This document shows positions 37,137 through 49,635 of a stretch of DNA of 64,000 nucleotides, piece after piece. The position numbers and the translations under genes are program-made. How positions within the stretch are numbered: position 1 is the stretch's first letter; each line of letters opens with the position of its first letter. This DNA is from Chalara sp. BL73 (taxonomy: Eukaryota; Ascomycota; Leotiomycetes; Helotiales), in the NCBI GenBank assembly GCA_918026815.1, contig CAKJVC010000013.1, positions 496,001-560,000 on the forward strand, given 5' to 3'. The notes beneath the pieces were generated by a model. That model did no database searches. It was not told the origin of the DNA and was given only the letters and a program-made list of their open reading frames with translations.

Positions 37137-37793
37137 TGTCAAGAGGCGAAGGTGTGTGTCACTTCTTTTTGATGCGTAAACATTACGACTGACTAGCGTG
37201 GAGAATTTATCGAATCAGCTTTGCGATCTCAGGCCCAATATTCTACGTCTTAAGAATAGCAGCTATCGAATAAGGCATACACTTGGTCCTCAGTTGGAAA
37301 GTCCGAGTAAGCCGTTTAAGCAATATGCACCCCAAAGAAACATGATATCTTCGGACCTGCCCCATATGGAGCAATAGGATAACACAAGGCCCATGAATAT
37401 GAGTGGCAAGGTAAATACCATTGGAGAAGGGGTAATATTCCTAGATGAGAACTGCTTGGAAACCACTGAGAATGGTCAACAATGGTAGCTTGGGACTGGA
37501 TGAGGCTCGCCTCCCCAGGACTATTACGCTTATAGTTTGATAATTACCAGTATACGCAATACAACCATTGTTTATTCCATTACAACATGATGTTCTTGTC
37601 CCATCTTGCAATAACGCGGGTTTATAATTCAAATTGTCTCCTTCAATGTCTCCTGTCTAATACGTAGTTGAAAGGAAAATGTTTCAACACAGTAGGTACA
37701 AGAGATATGTTTTCACTAGTTGCTTGTTGTTCAGGGATTAGTAAATTATATTAGAAAGATACTAAGAAGCTTTCCACAAATCTAAAGGCACTC
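37137..37793. other. Intergenic region
   Basis: About 650 bp between the broken membrane-protein gene and the 3' end of the GH95 gene. No gene is seen. Confidence 0.5.
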
Positions 37794-40579
37794 TTAGGCC
37801 AATGTAACTGTATACTTTCCTCCCTTCTTCGTCTTAAGCAGAACAAAACCGCCGCTTAGGCTGCCCTTCACCGCAATTTTGGTCGCATTTGTGCTCCCAA
37901 TAACAGCACTACCTAGCGTGACGTAAACGTCATTCCCCTCGTTCGACGTAATATTCGCAGTTGTCAAGCTGCCGCTCGAAGACCAGGCAATGTCGACTTG
38001 GAAACCGCCGCGAGCCAAGAGGCCGAACACAGATCCGCCTCCATTCTGAGACCACTCAAGGGGCAGTGCAGGTAATATGCGTATGAGAAATGCTTTCTTC
38101 AGGACTCCAGTCGAAGCAGCTTGGAGTAGTGTGCCGTTATTTCCGGAATTGGTTGCAACAATAGTCTCGTGGCTTTGTAAGAGCGCTTCGGCGATGGCGG
38201 CGGTTCCGCCAAAATTGCCATCGATCTGAAACGCTGCCGGCGGGCCGGTATCCAGCATAGAATTGAAGTAGGTGTAGTTGTACATAAGCTGGACGAGGTT
38301 GGAGTGAACCATCTCCGGCATGAAGGTTCTTCCCGAGAGGAGGATCGCCCAAGCCCGGGACCAACCAGTGGATCCACTGCCGTTACTAATGAGACAGTCA
38401 GCATAAATGAATCTCTATATTCCGTAGCGAACCTAACCCACATCGGGCGGAAGGATAGACAGCCTAGAAACAGAGAGAGAAGGCAAGCTGGAAAAAGAAT
38501 GCTCACCTCATCCGCCTTTCTAATGATGCCTTTGCAGCATTGAAAGTCGTCGCATTGGAGTTAGTTATCTCAGAGCCAGGGAATAGGCCAAAGAGATGGG
38601 AGAAATGGCGGTGCCCAGGGTCTGTCTTTAATGGCGAATGTTAGTTTTCTACAATAGCAACTAGAGCATACATTGCTAACCTCTTTGTAGTCCTCGATCC
38701 ATTCCATGATACCACCAACGGAGTTTACACGAAGTGGGGGCAATTGTGCTCTCAAGTTAGTAATATGAGCAGTGAACTGTGCATTATCTCTGCTAAGGAT
38801 GTCCTGGGCCTCAAGTACAATCCCAAAAAGCTCCCATAGTAGCGAGTTGTCTAACGTTGCACCAAGAGTAATGGCGGCGCTTGTGCCAGATGGCAGTATG
38901 TATGTATTCTCGCATGACAGTGTTGGATTGGTCACCTTCCAGCCCTTGTAGTCGCTGAGGAAATCAGCGAAAAAGAGCGCGGAGTCTTTCAAGACGTCAA
39001 ACTTCTCTTCAAGCAGCGTCTTGTCCCCGGTAAATCTGTAGTGTTCCATGATGTGCATAACGAGCCATGCCGCTCCCCCTGGCCAGAAAGTTGATGCGGC
39101 GTAATTATCTTGGGGTGCAGTGTCCCCCCACAGGTCTGTATTGTGATGTGCCATAAAACCACGAACGTTATACATGTTCTTGGCGGCGTTTGTTGGAGAA
39201 TGATACATGGTATCTATAAGATCGTAGAGGGGGGATGTTAAGTCCACCAAATCTGTCAATTTTTAGCTTCTGGTTCTTATGACTAGTAGATATCAAATCA
39301 AGCGAGTTCTTACTAGTCACTAAGCTAGGCCAGTAATTCATCTCTGTTAAAAGTTAGCCGCCGTTTTAGATAGTGGTAGGAGATATAACGTACGAAGGTT
39401 GATGTTTATGGTGTATTTTGATCCCCATTGGGGGTCAAGCTCTTGTGACCAGATGCCTTGCAGATTAGGAGGCAATGTTCCGGCACGCGACGATGCAATC
39501 AAAAGATATCTGCCAAATTGGAAATACAAAGCAGCAAGTTCTGGATCAAACAGACCGCTGCTAAGTGCGGCGAGTCTTTTGGCAGTTGTCAGCGATTTCT
39601 GTGCTGGTGAAGATATACCCAAATTGAGAGACACTCGGCTGGCAAACTTCTGGTAGTCAGCTACATGGGCGGCACGAAGATCTGAATATGACTGGTGAAT
39701 ATTCGAGAGATCAGAGATAACGGCTGCTTTCGGAGAAGAGCGGCGAAATGATGTCCAGGAGGTAAAATAAACCCAAGCTTCATCTGCATTATCGCACAGA
39801 ACATAGTTTCCAATTGTATGTACTTTGCCGCCCGTGGCCACGACTCTGACACCCGAAGACCAGGCGATACCATTTTGCCCTTCGCTCTCTCCTCCAATAA
39901 CAATAGTATCACTGCCAACTTTAGAGCTGTAGTCTTCCCACCGATTCAGAGATTGTCCCTTTCGCATTGCCACATTGAAAGAGACAGATCCTGTTTTGTT
40001 CGCCACAATTCGGATAGCCATCACATTTGCTGGGCTGCTGATGAGATACTCACGCTTGTAGGCCACGCCAGAATTGATATAATAGACACCAGCTGTGGCA
40101 TCATTAAGATCTAGCCAACGTTCATAACCCGTAACTGAGCTACTGTGGTTCATGACAAGCTGCAAATCGCCTAGAGGCTCATAATGCCGCGTAGAGACAG
40201 GTGTCCCAGTATATCCGAAACTTGCTGCGCGAGCTGCTTCAGGGGCACGACCTTGTGTCAAAAGTGATTGGATCTGGGGAAGAGAAGATTGAGCATCCGG
40301 ATTGACGCGGTGCAGTCTCCCGCCTGACCAGAGCGAGTCTTCGTTGACGCGGATTACATCTGAAGCAGCGGCCCCAGGTACTGTTGCGCCAAGACGACCA
40401 TTACCAATGAGATATGAGTCGTTGAAGTATGTTCCAGCGGCCGAGCCCCATATACGAGAGCTATAAGATGCTGAATTAGGTGGTGCGAAAGACTCTGTTG
40501 CCTTCGCAGTAGAGACGTATAGGAGTAGAAGGGTTGACCAATTCCACCTTTGGAACGCGCCGACGGCCACAACGACCAT
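37794..40579 (-). CDS. Glycoside hydrolase family 95, alpha-L-fucosidase-like, probably secreted
   Basis: Five exons on the minus strand (40579-39394, 39343-39314, 39252-38681, 38625-38507, 38385-37794) total 2,499 bases, 832 residues. The hydrophobic N-terminus ([13 protein letters not shown]) looks like a signal peptide. The GH95 N-terminal beta-domain follows, with [13 protein letters not shown] and EDSLWSGG. The (alpha/alpha)6 catalytic region contains [28 protein letters not shown] (joined by the 30-base exon 2), [15 protein letters not shown] and [16 protein letters not shown]. The Asn pair of NIN and the Asp of DPGHRH correspond, by family knowledge, to residues used by characterised 1,2-alpha-L-fucosidases. 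The likely role is trimming fucose or a related sugar from plant xyloglucan or other glycans. No frame damage is seen. Confidence 0.93.
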
Positions 40580-41405
40580 GTTGAGCTGTGACTTGTGAGG
40601 CTGGTTCAAGATTCGACCACTGGAGAAATCACACACCTTGCCATATCGTGAAGACTATATAAGAAGAAGGACTCATCTTGTGGAAGTCTCCCACGAGCTC
40701 CGCATGAGCCACCCATCGGCAGTACCTGCATCACCTTTCGGCGAATAGAATTTACTTCAGTATCGTTACCAAGGAATACCAATGTGGAAATTTTGAGACG
40801 GGGAACATGAGCGGGGGGGTGTGTATACGGAAAAACGATGCTGTGGGGATAGAGCTCCACTTTCCTGCGGACATGCAGTAAATATAAGCATTTCGAGATA
40901 ATTAGGCTAAAATCAAATTGTGGCTTTCGATGTCATACTAACCCTTCCCCTCCAGCCAAGGGCCATAGGCTTGACCCTTCGTCGGTTCAGCACCGCGTGT
41001 TAGAGTCTGCATTCCACAGAGCGCAGGTGCAGAAACCATCGAATTTCCTCCAATTGAACAAGATATGTGAATTCCTTTACATCTTAGTCCTGTGAAGACC
41101 CCGTACTTGGTTGTCTATAGTACAGCCTTCGCATGAAAGTACTCCCCCCTCCTGCAGGAATGTGGAATTCTTGGGGCTATTTTCCCTCCAATTAAGTCAA
41201 ACAACAATTATATTTAACAATTAGAGTTTAAACTTGTTATTGTTTTTGGCTAGTGTAGGCGGTCAATTTGATCATCCCTCTTTTATATAGCTTGAGTCTC
41301 ACAAGTTTTGAGACATGAATGAGTCGAATCCTTTAGGAACTTGTTACTAAATCTGAATAACTCTGACTGATGAGTGTGAAACACCCAGTGGAAATTTAGC
41401 CACCA
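40580..41405. other. Intergenic region
   Basis: Upstream region of the GH95 gene, AT-rich from about 41170. No gene is seen. Confidence 0.5.
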
Positions 41406-41645
41406 TTATGGCGTGCTCTTCGTCGAGAAGTTTCCCGTAAATACAACCAACACAGCACCATAGGCAGCCGTGACAATAATAATCTGGCCATTTGATGTGC
41501 GAGACGTGATTGATAGGCCTAGGGAAAACACAATTGTAAAAGCAAATGTATAAACCAGACCCATCTGAACTGGTCAATGCCAGATAAGGCAGCCATTGGA
41601 ACAAGCACGAGAAGACCCCCTACAATTGCAATTAAAATCCGGATT
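41406..41645 (-). pseudogene. Remnant of a DUF6594-like C-terminal membrane domain
   Basis: On the minus strand, RILIAIVGGLLVLVPMAAL is followed, after frame changes, by GLVYTFAFTIVFSLGL and TAAYGAVLVVFTGN, ending at a TAA. The order hydrophobic helix, VPM, hydrophobic helix, TAAYxAVLVVFxG resembles the C-terminus of fungal DUF6594 proteins. The upstream part of such a gene is not recognisable in 41646-42050. The family assignment is by memory and tentative. Confidence 0.4.
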
Positions 41646-42604
41646 GCTGTGTCGACTACGGGTGGAATATGGTGTGGTCGCTAATGATACGATGCAATGA
41701 TCTTGTTTGCCTCTATTCTTCGTTAACGGAGTTTCGCTCGGCTGGTACTCAGGATAAGCACTCTTCTTACCTTTCGATCCAATATCATCAAGAATATGCC
41801 CATCGTAAAACAGAAAGACCGTGCTTGGGTTTTGGTTACAGGAAGCTTCGCAACAGCCAAATCGGTTTCCCTCCTCTCCTTTCCCCAGATGTCAAGAAAG
41901 CTCTTCGGGACCGCGCGTTGCAGCCATAAGGGATCCTATCAACAGAATGATCTTGATTTGCTGGAGCCAGATCAAGAATATTTAAATCATCTGGAGAGTT
42001 CCAGCATCGTGGCTCACGCAGGGCGAGAGCGAGTGCTCTCCTAGAAAGATTGCTTGCCTAGAAGCGGCTGGTTTTTTCGAAGGCTTCGATTGTCTTAACT
42101 ATAGGAAAAATTAGATATGCCATGTCGTAGGAGACTCTTTTTTGTGCGAGAATAGCTGCACTGAGATGTCCGCCAGAATCTGAACAGAAACGAAGTGACT
42201 CAGAAGTTGTGCTATGTAAAATGGACATTCATCGGGTTATTATTGGGAGTACGACTTATTTTAAAGCTTGAGGAGTGTTGCTTTCAAGTTCAGCCATTGC
42301 CCAGAGAAAGCCCAGCTGAGAGCCTCAAGAAAGTGAGGCTGATGACGATCCTTACTGTGACACAACGTGGTATTTTGTTCCTTGATTCTTAGCCTGCAAC
42401 TTTAAAAAATACTGAAGTTAGCTTAATTGTTAAAACAGCATTCTATGAGACAGTTAACAAGGTGTGTGTTCCGGGGTCGGCTAGTTTTAGCTTAGCGAGC
42501 TTACATCGTGCATAGCGCGAGCATATTTGGACCTAGCACTACTAGTTCAGGCAAAGTCCACAAGCTCCTCTACCTATGTTAACAACCACCTCTCCGAAAC
42601 CAAA
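41646..42604. other. Intergenic region, upstream of the HET gene
   Basis: No supportable gene. It may contain decayed N-terminal parts of the DUF6594-like remnant and the HET gene promoter. Confidence 0.4.
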
Positions 42605-45106
42605 ATGTCTACCCAAGAACAAGCAATATCCAGGATCTATCTATGTACTTCCTGCTACACAATATCTTCCCAAAACCTCGACACTCTGCTCGCTGAACCA
42701 GGTGATGGTCGTAAAGGATACTTATGGACTACCACTCGCAATCGTCTCCATGCTTCAAGCGCCCTTGGTTGTCCCCTGTGTACAATTATTTTCCGTCATA
42801 CTCTTAAATCGTACTATTATAAAGTCCCGGATAGTTGGGCAAATGCCGAATTGGTTAATAGGTGGGAGGCAGGTGATGAGGAAATGCCGTTTACTTTTTT
42901 GTATAGTCAACATTGGGAGGCGGGAGGGGCGAGTAAGGTGTTTAGGAAGATTGTTATTGAGCCGGATGAGGATAGGGGAGGGAAGGGGAGTGGGATTGTA
43001 AGTTTTTTTTTTAGGGGAAGGGGGGTTGGCTTGTACTTGTGTACTACTCAATCATTTTCCTATTTAGAGAAAATTGCTCTTGAAACTTTCTTGGATAAGA
43101 AAAGGCTAACTCCATAGTGCTTTAGTGGCTTGATGTTGTGGCAGAGAGAGGTAGTACATGATATTCTTTTTTATTTAGAACACTCTTCCAAGAGCTTAGG
43201 TATATTGGCGTTCAGGCACCATTTCCGGACATACTGGGTGATAGTACATGATGTTGTCGTACCAGGTTTCGCAAGAAGTTTCTTGCTTTGAATTGCTCAC
43301 AGTACTTGAGGCATTCTATCTTGGTATCTATATTAGTATTTCATATTTCTGAGATGCTCAGAGTTAAATTACCCACACTACCTGAGATGATAGAGGGTTT
43401 TAATTCCAAAGGAAACTGAAGTCTTTAGTGACTCCACAAGTCGGTGCTTTATATGAGAATCTTGCTAATGCATGATAGATGATCCGGCCTTTTCATTCGT
43501 GGAAACAAGACCTGAGAATCCAGATGTGAATTCGGAAGCCGCATTTGACCTTGCGAAATCATGGATTTCCACATGCTTAGATTCCCACGATAAATGCTTG
43601 AATACATTAGTACCATTACCAACTCGTGTTCTCGATCTTCGAACAATTGAAAGCGATGGATTAGTAAAATTATGTATCTCGTTAGGAAAAATGGCTCCTT
43701 ATGTAGCTCTCAGCTATTGTTGGGGTGGTCCTCAGCCAGCCGTTTTAACAACCGCAACTTTGGAAACATATACTCACGGAGTACCACTAACTTCAAGCTC
43801 TCAAACGATTAAAGATGCTATTCTGGTTTGCCGCAGGTTGGGGTTCCAGTATCTTTGGATAGACGCTCTATGCATCATCCAAGATTCATCAGAAGATAAA
43901 GCATGCGAGATCCGGAAAATGGGTTCTATTTACTCCAGCGCCATTCTTACAATCGCAGCCAGTTCAGCAAAAGGTGTCAAGGACGGTTTTCTCGAAAAGA
44001 GAATTCGACGGGAGGAGGATCCCGAGTGGTTTTTATTACCATTTTCCTCAGGTGATGATAATTCAATAAGTACAATTTCTGCTAGGCAATTCACGACATA
44101 TCGAGCTTCCTCTGAACCGCTCAATACAAGAGCTTGGGCTTTGCAAGAAGATATTTTATCGCCACGGGTACTGACTTACGATTCGTATCGTATACGCTGG
44201 CAATGTAAAACCACTTTTAACGCCGATGGGGGGAAAATCGATGATCTAGGTCTAGATCTTAGTCATACTCAGAAGATAGCACCATTGAGCGAAGTAAAAG
44301 GGGAAGACGTATCTTGGGATGCGCTGGAGGCTTGGACTAAGATTGTTGAGACTTATTCAATGCGAACGGCTACATTTCGCTCTGATACTCTCCCGGCTAT
44401 TTCTGCAATCGCAGAATACTTCAGCCATGTTCTGGGAGATGGATACGTTGCTGGACTTTGGGAATCATATCTTCCCCGATGTCTTATGTGGTTTGCACAT
44501 TACTCAGACGATGACGACTTTTCTCAACTCAGGAACACGAATCAATACATAGCCCCATCTTGGTCCTGGGCTAGTCTTAATGGCCCAACCTGGTTCGGGC
44601 ATCGTTTTGGGATGCCTAAAGATATTGAGATATATGTCAAAGTTGAAGAATGCACTGTGAGAAGAGCCTTAGAGGGCATGCGGTTTGGGGAGGTTATTGC
44701 AGGACACCTTACCATTTCGGGATTTATGCAGCCAGCGGTTTGTTTTGCTCGCAAGCAGAAGAATCAGTCTATGAAGTTTAGGATGATATTAGGTGATGAA
44801 GAGCCAGAGCTGGTACCTCTTTCTCACCCAATCCTAGAACCCTCTACAAGTCCAGAGATATTCATCTTCTACCCCGACGACCCAAAAGTCTTCCTGCAAA
44901 AACAGGTACACTTGCATGCTCTTTTGCTTTGTTCGTTTGATTCACTTGGCGGTGGCGTCAGGCTCATTTCTGGTTTAGTAGTAAGTAAAATTGCCCTGAA
45001 AGAGGAGGAAGGAAAACAGTTGTGGATACGTAGAGGCTTGTTTCATGGTACCGATAGAAACGAAAACTTCATGGGGAGTAAGGAGATGACTATTACTATT
45101 GTATAA
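42605..45106 (+). CDS. HET-domain protein, 5' exon structure unresolved
   Basis: Two coding blocks belong together. The first (ATG 42605 to about 42997, donor GTAAGT) has the N-terminal Cys pairs common in these proteins (LCTSCYTI, GCPLCTIIF). The second (from about 43472 to the TAA at 45106, 544 codons open) holds the HET domain: YVALSYCWGG, LTSSSQTIKDAI, LGFQYLWIDALCIIQDSSED, then IYSSAILTIAASSAKG and LNTRAWALQEDILSPRVLTY. HET proteins act in allorecognition and heterokaryon-incompatibility cell death in filamentous ascomycetes. The 475 bases between the blocks do not give one clean phase-matching intron: the first donor is phase 0, while the natural acceptor before DDPAF needs phase 1. Either a small middle exon was missed or the gene is damaged there. 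Confidence 0.8.
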
Positions 45107-46267
45107 TATAACTAGGCCCAATATTAGGAGTTTAGCTTGGTTGTCGATATATCTAAACATTTAAGTACTTTGAAGCTTAGAAGAATTAGCCGAAAACCAA
45201 TTAGCATACCTTTTAAAATAGCGACTAACCCCCCGAAAACAGCAGCTTAGTAACTGCTGCACTGTGTTTTTTTTTTAAACTCAATTCACAATAAATTAAA
45301 CGGTGCTTACTATATTTTTGTTAATCTAAAGCTAAGTTTTGTTTCTGATTATAACTATACTTATTTCCTTTTAATTTTTACACTATTATGCAACAACAAA
45401 CAGCCTTGGCGTGTAGCGTCCTAGAAATCGAGTGCCTTCCAAGGCCAGTTCGCTCCCCCGGAAAATCCAGAAACGCCTGTACACTCTTAAACAGGGTAAT
45501 AAGGCTGTTGTAAGGTCGCGCGAAGGACAATGGACCTAGTAGGTCCAGCATGAAGGCGCCCATGGGTTTAGCATTGCGAAGGTTCTATATAGGCGGACAG
45601 ATTTCCTTTGTTCTCAACTAAATAGTATACCCAACCAGCGATAGGCGATACACCTACCCAGAATATTGTAATTCCTATATCAAGAATATACTTGGCCGTA
45701 ACATATGCATACGTATTATACAATTGAAGTTTCTAAAACGCTAAACTATTATAAACTTTGTATAGTTTTTTTCCTTGAAAAACACCCCCTTTGTTATACT
45801 TGATAAATCGAAACTCTAAGATTTATTATTAGCATTAGAAGGTTATAAAAAACAAAGTTATAAAAACAAACCAAAAGTAAATACAGTTTAAAAATAATCC
45901 AAATTCATTCATCTATTGGTGGGTATGGAGAGAGGGCAGAACTGAACAGACGTCGATGTGGGCATTCTTTGATAGAGCTTGCAAAGGCTCTATCCGGAAT
46001 ATCGTCGCTTTTAATTCTCCACACCATTTCTCAAAGTGCGTAAACAACACTACCAAAGCTCCAATGGTTGGGAAACCTAGGACATACTAGGTTGCTATTC
46101 AAGGGTTATTGGGCTCACTTGAATATTGCAGAACGGCGCTTGTAAAATTCTTAGCTGATATCACTCCGGGACAACTTTTTATATAACTGTGTTAAGGTGA
46201 TACTTATTGTCCTGTATATATACATTGTCTTCTCTATTCTACGACACTATAGCTGTATCTTATGCTT
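45107..46267. other. AT-rich gene-poor region
   Basis: Strongly AT-rich, with T and A runs (45265-45275, 45800-45900) around a more GC-balanced patch at about 45400-45600. The pattern suits a decayed, possibly RIP-affected repeat, but I cannot name one. Confidence 0.45.
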
Positions 46268-47708
46268 TCATTTCGCGGCGTACTCGCTTGCTTTAATGAA
46301 CACTGGCTTTCCTTTTGGTAGCTCAAAAGTCGAGATGTCAATTTCTTGCGCCAAAGCTTTCTGTGGATGCTGGGATTTGACCACAGTCTCACCTTTCAAA
46401 AGCGTCCCTAAATTCAAGCGGGTTGGAAACACAAGGTTCCTAGAAAGAGATACTGTGTTGGGAGGGCCAGAAGGATGATCCGAACGATCGGAGTTCTTCA
46501 TGGGGTCACCTGCTGGCTAATGCATTATAGATTGTAGAATTAGCTTGCTTTTATCTTTTTAATTATTTTGATAAGCACTGTGTAAGGGAAGAAATTTACC
46601 TGATGGACTCCCGTGATCATTGGATAAGCGCCTAAGCACGTATTGAAACCATACATGCTTTTTGCACATATCTGTGCGAGAGCCAAGTCTATTGGTTTGG
46701 CATTCTGGAGGACACTTTGATCATAGACAACCCTAGCAGCTCCTTCCAAGGTAATTGCGTATGATGCAAGGCATGTAAAGCGATGCACGCTTAGGACGAG
46801 TCGAGTTCTATTGCCAGAGAGAATAGATGGTGTCAAATTCGGGGTTCTTGACCAAGTTCTAAGACTACGCGATACGCCAAGTCAGCAATTGCGTAATATA
46901 GATGTACGATAATCTGTAGATAGGAATCTCATCAGGTGGTGGATTCCGCAGAATGACTCACGGCCCGTGCTCAGAGCAGCTTCACAGACTTACTCGTAAT
47001 GTAAGACGGTTGGGTCCTCATCAGTTACCCAGTAGTCTTGGTCCTCTTTCATTTTGTTCTGTAACCCGCAGTGCCCAGTTGCAAGAATGTCCCAGCCATC
47101 ACCATATGGAGAGAATGTTGAGTGGCTTGCTCGCTGAATATGTCTGGTGCCGCGCGCAAAATCTGTCATCTGAGCTTTTATCATGACGTCCCAGTCAACG
47201 TCATCTTCCATTATCATCGCTGTTTGTACTCGATCCCGGATCATCCTAAAAAGAATCGATTAGGGACGAGTTCTAGTTCTGCGAAGGTGAGTGTCGAATT
47301 ATACTTCGAGTAAATATCCATGTGTCCCCTCCAACAACCAATTGTGCCTATCGGCTCACTCATGTCCCAGTTCTGTTTGCTGCGTTAGATAGTTGTTGAA
47401 ACATGGGGGTTCCTTCTGTTACATTTGGATATTCTTTCGTAGACACTTCAGAACCATTCACGCCGTCAACGAATTCAAGTTCGAGTCCAGAAAAATATGC
47501 CGAGAGAGTCAAGGCATCTCTTTTATCCCTTCTCGTAGGCATAGAGAGCACATATATCTTTTGAAACTGTGAAAATTTAGTCTTTGCTGTTAGAACATTG
47601 ATGAGTCCATCTTACCCCAAGGGTTGCATTTTGTATATCTTTGAGGTTGGAAGACCATATTTCGGACCCCTGAATCCGAGGAGCAATGGTTTTGGGTGTC
47701 AACTGCAT
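46268..47708 (-). CDS. GT25-family glycosyltransferase, copy 1
   Basis: Exons 47708-47616, 47566-47423, 47372-47305, 47245-46994, 46858-46600 and 46516-46268 total 1,065 bases, 354 residues. The family pattern is KIYVLSMPTRRDKRDAL, then FVDGVNG, GCWRGHMDIYSK and the acidic MEDDVDWDV motif, followed by SPYGDGWDILATGHCG, TRLVLSVHRFTCLASYAITL and MYGFNTCLGAYPMI. GT25 includes bacterial LPS glycosyltransferases and animal collagen galactosyltransferases; fungal substrates are largely unknown. Exons 2 and 3 have exactly the same lengths (144 and 68 bases) as in the neighbouring copy, which supports the model. The N-terminus lacks the membrane anchor seen in copy 2, so a 5' exon may be missing or lost. 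Confidence 0.82.
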
Positions 47709-48164
47709 TGGCCACACACTCGCCTGGCGGTACGGATTCTGAACATCAAAAAGTCACACCATGGATCCATTCAACCTGCAATATAAAGATGACAATACAT
47801 GTGAGCGTGATAAATGCTATCACTCGGGGCGAAAATCGTGAATGCTTCATCTTTTCACTTAGGTTCAACTACGAAGGACAGGAACTGTTAATTAGGAAAC
47901 CCCAGCACTTGAGAGATCGTATTTTAAGAAGCATGTTAGTGGAATTTATTTTCCTAGAGTCCAAAACAGAAAATGTGATATCGGGAGATTAGTCACAAAT
48001 CATAAAATATCACGATCAGAGGCTGATGGTCTCAGCCCAAAAAGATACACATCTGAATCAATGCATAATGCCAAGTAAGCAAGGAGTAAACATCCGGCTA
48101 GGATCGAATACTCACCACTCTTGCAGCAGCGGCAGCAGATATCTCAAACTCATAATTTAATTCC
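47709..48164. other. Spacer between the two GT25 genes
   Basis: About 456 bp. It could hide an anchor-encoding first exon for copy 1, but I found no convincing one. An acceptor-like TTGCAG occurs on the minus strand near 47780. Confidence 0.4.
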
Positions 48165-49635
48165 CTAATCTGGCCTAGGAAATGGCTTGTACTCTTGAGT
48201 AGTCACAAAGATCCCATGACCACGTGGTATTCCCATCGATAAATTGGCGCTGGGAAACATGCTGCCTTTTGGCCACTGACTTTTTACAACACCAGCACCA
48301 CCCACCAATTGTTTTAAATTCAATCTCGTTGAATAAACGATTTGTTCTGTTATCCCATGCGCACGAAACCCGCCTCGAGTGTCTTCCCGATCCGAGTCCT
48401 TGGAGGTTGCTCCAGCGGCTTTATGGCTGCTGATTATGGCAGGATATGGAGCGAAGCATTTGAACCCCATGAATCTGCTATTGCATATTCTCTGAAGAGC
48501 TTTGTCTGACGCGGCAGCATGACCTGCTAAAGCTTGATGATACAACAAGCGTCGCGCCCCTCGTAGTGATACAGCATACCCGTAGGTGCAAAGGCCGCGG
48601 AGTGGCTCGTAAATTACTCTCCTGTGGGTACCTCTCAATGCTGGAGGTGTTAGGTTAGGTTGCCTTCTTGCGTAGGCCCAAAGTCGCTGTGGGATCTACG
48701 TATACTTAGATAACTGTTTTTCTTTTCGGTGATACGCGACGAAATTGTGTGATCCAGCATGAATTATAAGTGACACTTACTGCAGTCGGATCGTCCTGAA
48801 TTACATAGTATCTGCCGTCCTCTGTTTCTCGATTTCTTGTCCCGCAATGGCCAACCCATATCAAGTCCCAGTCATCTCCGTATGGACTCGAGGTTTTACG
48901 GGCCGTGTTATTTGCATCTTGCAGAAATCGCGTGCCTTGGGCAAGCTCAAATAGCTGAGACTTCAGGAAGACGTCCCAGTCTGCGTCATCTTCCAGTATG
49001 AGAGCACTAGGAATCTGCTCCTTTACAATCCTTGTTGCGAGAGTGAGCCTTGACTTATCATAAAGGAGTATCATATGTGAACTCACTTTTGCATGGTGTT
49101 CATATGTGCCCTCCAGCATCCAAGTGTACTGCTACTCTGGTCCTTTGGCCATCCCTACATTTGTCAGTCAACTTTGTCTTTGAGTACCATGAGTACAGGT
49201 AGAGGTATTAGGGCCATATTGAGTGTCATACATTAGGCAAGGCTTTCTGTGGTATTGCTTTCCCATTAACTCCATCAATCCAATCGAACGTTATGCCAGT
49301 TAACGAAGCTGCGAGTGTTATCGCGTCTCTTTTGTCGCTACGACCGGGCAAAGACAGGACGAATACTTTGGCGAACTGGAAGGACCGCGGTCTCAGCGTG
49401 TTCTATCATCGATTTATTACTTGATACTCACCCCGAGTGTCTCATTCCGCACATCGCTAACGTCATATGTATATATTCCATTGCCAAATTGAGTTCTTTG
49501 AACGTGTAGGCCGAGAATACTGATAGCAACCAAGAAAACACAGGCCACAGCTACTGTCCGTCTTTTTTTCAAGTTGTAATTCTTCGACGGACCGTACGTA
49601 AGATGCCCCATCGTGAGTAAGCTGACCGTTTGCAT
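48165..49635 (-). CDS. GT25-family glycosyltransferase, copy 2, type II membrane protein
   Basis: Exons 49635-49432, 49375-49232, 49154-49087, 49030-48781 and 48686-48165 total 1,188 bases, 395 residues. A basic stretch (NLKKRRT) then a hydrophobic helix (VAVACVFLVAISILGL) near residues 24-41 form a Golgi-type signal anchor. The catalytic domain follows: KVFVLSLPGRSDKRDA, WIDGVNG, GCWRAHMNTMQK, the acidic LEDDADWDV motif, SPYGDDWDLIWVGHCG and LCTYGYAVSLRGARRLLY. All introns (56, 77, 56 and 94 bases) are GT-AG with consistent phases, so the gene looks intact. It lies upstream of copy 1 on the same strand. The downstream ATG at 49611 is an alternative start and keeps the anchor. Confidence 0.86.
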
